From the NCBI GenBank assembly GCA_013698305.1, contig JACCVC010000231.1, forward strand, positions 1 to 8,709: a stretch of 8,709 nucleotides of DNA, in the 5' to 3' direction. Positions 6,664 to 8,709 of this stretch are shown here, piece after piece. The stretch comes from Chloroflexia bacterium (lineage in GTDB: Bacteria; Chloroflexota; Chloroflexia; Thermomicrobiales; UBA6265). The notes below the pieces were generated by a model. The model was not told the DNA's origin. It ran no database searches and was given only the letters and a program-made list of their open reading frames with translations. Position numbers and translations under genes: made by a program. The stretch's first letter is position 1, and each line of letters starts with the position of its first letter.

Positions 6664-6692
6664 GTGACAGCGAATCGTCTTTCGACCATACT
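6664..6692 (+). promoter_or_regulatory. Possible sigma-70 promoter of the glycosyltransferase operon
   Basis: GTGACA (6664-6669) matches five of six bases of TTGACA and CATACT (6687-6692) four of six of TATAAT, with an ideal 17-base spacer. Transcription from about 6699 would give a leader near 90 bases ahead of the TTG start. It sits in the divergent gap between the sigma factor and the glycosyltransferase. No experimental or comparative support is available. Confidence 0.4.
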
Positions 6693-6773
6693 CCTTCCAA
6701 CTTCTTGTGGGATGCCACACGGTTCACGGAGATAGCACATCAGGACGGTGGCCATGTGCGTACGGATCACCGC

Positions 6774-6782
6774 GGTGAGAGG
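6774..6782 (+). promoter_or_regulatory. Ribosome binding site fixing a TTG start
   Basis: GGTGAGAGG ends six bases before the TTG at 6789. It sets the start of the glycosyltransferase at MKILQILYFY, the usual first beta strand of this fold. Confidence 0.6.
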
Positions 6783-6788
6783 CTGACA

Positions 6789-7994
6789 TTGAAAATCCTT
6801 CAGATACTCTACTTCTACACGCCGCATTGCAGCGGGTTGACGATATACGCCGAACGGCTGGGACGGGAGCTGGTTGACCGTGGACATGAGGTCACCATCC
6901 TCACCTCCCGCTTTCAACCAGACCTGCCGGATGAGGAAGTCACCGACGACGGCATTCGCGTCGTTCGTGTTCCGGTAGCGAAGGGCGTGAGCCGGGCAGT
7001 CATTATGCCGGGGTTCCTGCCCGCCGCGATTCGCCTGATGCGCGAGCATGATGTGGTTCATCTGCACCTGCCGATGGCGGAAGCCGGGATCCTGTCGGGA
7101 GTGGGCAGGGCGTTGCGCCGCCGCGTGATCGTCACCCATCACTCCGACCTTGTGCTTGACGGGAACCCTGTCGAGCGGTTGGCCGCCGGGACTGCCCGCT
7201 GGAGCGGGATCGCCTCGGCTCGGCTGGCCCACCGGTTGGTCACCTACACCCACGACCGGGCAGCCGTGTCGCCCACGGTCACGCGGGCGGGCGCTCGCGT
7301 CAGCATCGTTCCGCCTCCGGTCACCATTGAGCCGACCACCCCCGAACGGGCAGAGGAATTCCGCGAGCGACACGATCTGGGCGAAGGGCCGGTTGTTGGA
7401 TTCGCCGGTCGCTTCGCCGTGGAGAAGGGCATCGATGTCCTCCTGAAAACCCGTCCCGCGCTCCAGGCTCGCTGGCCCCACGTGACCTTCGCGTTGGCGG
7501 GGCCGTTCGCCGGGAGCGATGGCAAGCACTGGAACGGACCATGGGATGCGGAACTGGAGCAGGCGGGCCGCGCGGCTCGCAAGCTCGGGATCCTGAGTGG
7601 CCAGGATCTCGCCGATTTCTACGCCGCCTGCGATGTGCTGGTGTTGCCGAGCATCAACTGGACGGAGACCTTCGGCCTGGTGCAGGTGGAGGCGATGCTC
7701 TGCGGCACACCCGTCGTCGCCAGCGACCTGCCAGGCGTGCGCGAGCCCGCCCTGCTGACCGGAATGGGGCGGATCGCGCCTCCGGGTGACGTCAACGACC
7801 TTGCGGACGCGATTGCCGGCGTGCTGGCCAACAGGGCCGACTACGTCAAGCCAGTTGCCGAAATTGAGGCCCGATTCAGCCTGCCGGTTACCGTGGACGC
7901 CTATGAGCGCTTGTACCGGGGAGAATCGGTCGATCTGCACCGGCACGGACCATGGACCCCAGCCACCGTAGCCAATCAGGGACGGGATCGATAG
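6789..7994 (+). CDS. GT4-family glycosyltransferase
   Basis: A 401-residue soluble or membrane-associated GT-B enzyme that would move a sugar from a nucleotide-sugar donor to an acceptor with retention. The N-terminal acceptor domain begins MKILQILYFYTPHCSG and includes YAERLGRELVDRGHEVTIL (20-38). The C-terminal donor domain starts near 200: VGFAGRFAVEKGIDVLL (203-219) carries Arg208 and Lys213, the usual phosphate-binding pair, and ETFGLVQVE (293-301) is the E-x7-E motif. CGTPVVASDLPGVRE (305-319) follows. Length is typical of the family. The TTG at 6789 is preferred over an in-frame ATG at 6705, because the extra 28 residues are unlike the family and a good ribosome binding site precedes the TTG. 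Its stop overlaps the next gene by one base (TAGTG), indicating an operon with the methyltransferase. A surface polysaccharide or glycolipid role is likely, but donor and acceptor are unknown. Confidence 0.9.
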   Translation: MKILQILYFYTPHCSGLTIYAERLGRELVDRGHEVTILTSRFQPDLPDEEVTDDGIRVVRVPVAKGVSRAVIMPGFLPAAIRLMREHDVVHLHLPMAEAGILSGVGRALRRRVIVTHHSDLVLDGNPVERLAAGTARWSGIASARLAHRLVTYTHDRAAVSPTVTRAGARVSIVPPPVTIEPTTPERAEEFRERHDLGEGPVVGFAGRFAVEKGIDVLLKTRPALQARWPHVTFALAGPFAGSDGKHWNGPWDAELEQAGRAARKLGILSGQDLADFYAACDVLVLPSINWTETFGLVQVEAMLCGTPVVASDLPGVREPALLTGMGRIAPPGDVNDLADAIAGVLANRADYVKPVAEIEARFSLPVTVDAYERLYRGESVDLHRHGPWTPATVANQGRDR

Positions 7995-8709
7995 TGGCTA
8001 CTTTCGACCATCCGGCGCTTGCCCCTGAAACTGTGCGCGCTCGCGAGCGGGTCCGGGCGCTGATGCCGGTCGAGGGCGATCTTGCCTTCCGACGCCGTTG
8101 CGAAACGATCCTGGAATGGCTCGATCCCGAGCCAGGCAGCCAGGTTCTCGATTGCGGGTGCGGGTATGGCTTCACGCTTCGGATGCTGGCGGAGCTGACG
8201 GACGCCAGCCTTGTCGGGCTGGACGGCGATCCGGATCGGGTGGCGCAAACGCAACGTGACCTGCAACGCTTTCAACAGGTCACCACCGTGACCGGCGATG
8301 CGCTGAACTTGCCCTTCGATGACGGTGCCTTCGACCACGTCGTGTGCAGTGAGGTGCTGGAACACGTCACCGACGATGCCCGCGCCGCGGGAGAACTCGC
8401 CAGGGTACTGAAGTCCGGAGGTCGGCTGGTGGTGACGGTTCCCTGCGCCGACTTCTCCCGTACCTGGGATCCGCCGAACTGGGTGCTGAAGCGCGTGGGT
8501 GGGTATCAGCTCAAGGGCGAGCGGCCATGGTCCGGAATCTGGTACGGCCACCGCCGCCTCTATACGTCGGATCAGATCGCCGGACTGCTGGATGGCGCCG
8601 GCCTCGAGGTCATGGATCAGCGACCGCTGACCTTCCGCTCGCCGCCATTCGCCCACCTGCTGCTCTACGGCATCGGCAAGCCGCTCCTGCAACGCGGCTG
8701 GGCGCCGTC
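7994..8709 (+). CDS. Class I SAM-dependent methyltransferase (partial, runs off the window)
   Basis: The frame from the GTG at 7994 stays open to the window end, giving 238 residues without a stop. Motif I, VLDCGCGYG (51-59), binds S-adenosylmethionine; LVGLDGDP (73-80) supplies the acidic residue that usually contacts the ribose; GDALNLPFDDGAFDHVVC (101-118) and EVLEHV (120-125) match the Methyltransf_11 pattern; ELARVLKSGGRLVVTVP (134-150) is the following helix and strand. The start shares its G with the upstream TAG stop, so it is probably translated by coupling with the glycosyltransferase. The distal part (RPWSGIWYGHRRLYTSDQI, about 180-198) is like methyltransferases found in glycan clusters that modify sugars or lipids. 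The acceptor is unknown. The family call is secure. Confidence 0.9.
   Translation, partial: MATFDHPALAPETVRARERVRALMPVEGDLAFRRRCETILEWLDPEPGSQVLDCGCGYGFTLRMLAELTDASLVGLDGDPDRVAQTQRDLQRFQQVTTVTGDALNLPFDDGAFDHVVCSEVLEHVTDDARAAGELARVLKSGGRLVVTVPCADFSRTWDPPNWVLKRVGGYQLKGERPWSGIWYGHRRLYTSDQIAGLLDGAGLEVMDQRPLTFRSPPFAHLLLYGIGKPLLQRGWAP

Noticed and set aside
6558..7946. A 462-codon open frame on the minus strand, opposite the glycosyltransferase
   Set aside because: It is an antisense shadow of a well-supported GT4 gene in GC-rich DNA; its translation has low-complexity H/Q/R/G composition and no domain pattern.
7976..8692. A 238-codon minus-strand open frame opposite the methyltransferase
   Set aside because: The plus strand carries a clear SAM-binding motif series in one uninterrupted frame; the minus frame has none.

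Overview
The window is high-GC bacterial DNA with GTG and TTG starts, four-base or one-base gene overlaps, and short hairpin repeats scattered between genes. No marker gene fixes the taxon. The repeat style (a GTAGGG head followed by a hairpin with a CTTGT loop), a PucR-type regulator, a solitary ECF-transporter S component and a sigma/anti-sigma pair would fit Chloroflexota of the Thermomicrobia type, but a high-GC actinobacterium cannot be excluded. This placement is inference.

Layout. (1) A PucR-family regulator on the minus strand (55-1509). (2) A gene-free stretch (1510-2064) filled with REP-like hairpins, two of them facing each other as in a BIME. (3) A plus-strand membrane protein resembling an ECF transporter S component (2065-2967), whose stop codon lies in the head of another repeat; a second copy follows at once. 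(4) A small four-helix membrane protein of the DUF6069 type on the minus strand (3056-3478), starting at a TTG behind a very good ribosome binding site. (5) A minus-strand operon reading 6510 to 3630: an ECF sigma factor overlapping by four bases a 755-residue single-pass membrane protein with a beta-propeller-like outer domain, which is very likely its anti-sigma factor or sensor. A strong hairpin terminator (3551-3583) ends it. The sigma gene carries a frameshift between regions 2.1 and 2.2. (6) A divergent plus-strand operon with a GT4 glycosyltransferase (6789-7994) overlapping by one base a class I SAM-dependent methyltransferase that runs off the window end (7994-8709).

How the parts work together. 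The sigma factor would be held at the membrane by the propeller protein and released on an outside signal, although the frameshift questions whether this copy works. The glycosyltransferase and methyltransferase look like part of a surface-glycan or glycolipid pathway continuing beyond the window. The S component would bind a vitamin-like substrate and must borrow its ATPase and T-component from elsewhere in the genome. No tRNA, rRNA, CRISPR array, insertion sequence or known riboswitch was recognised.
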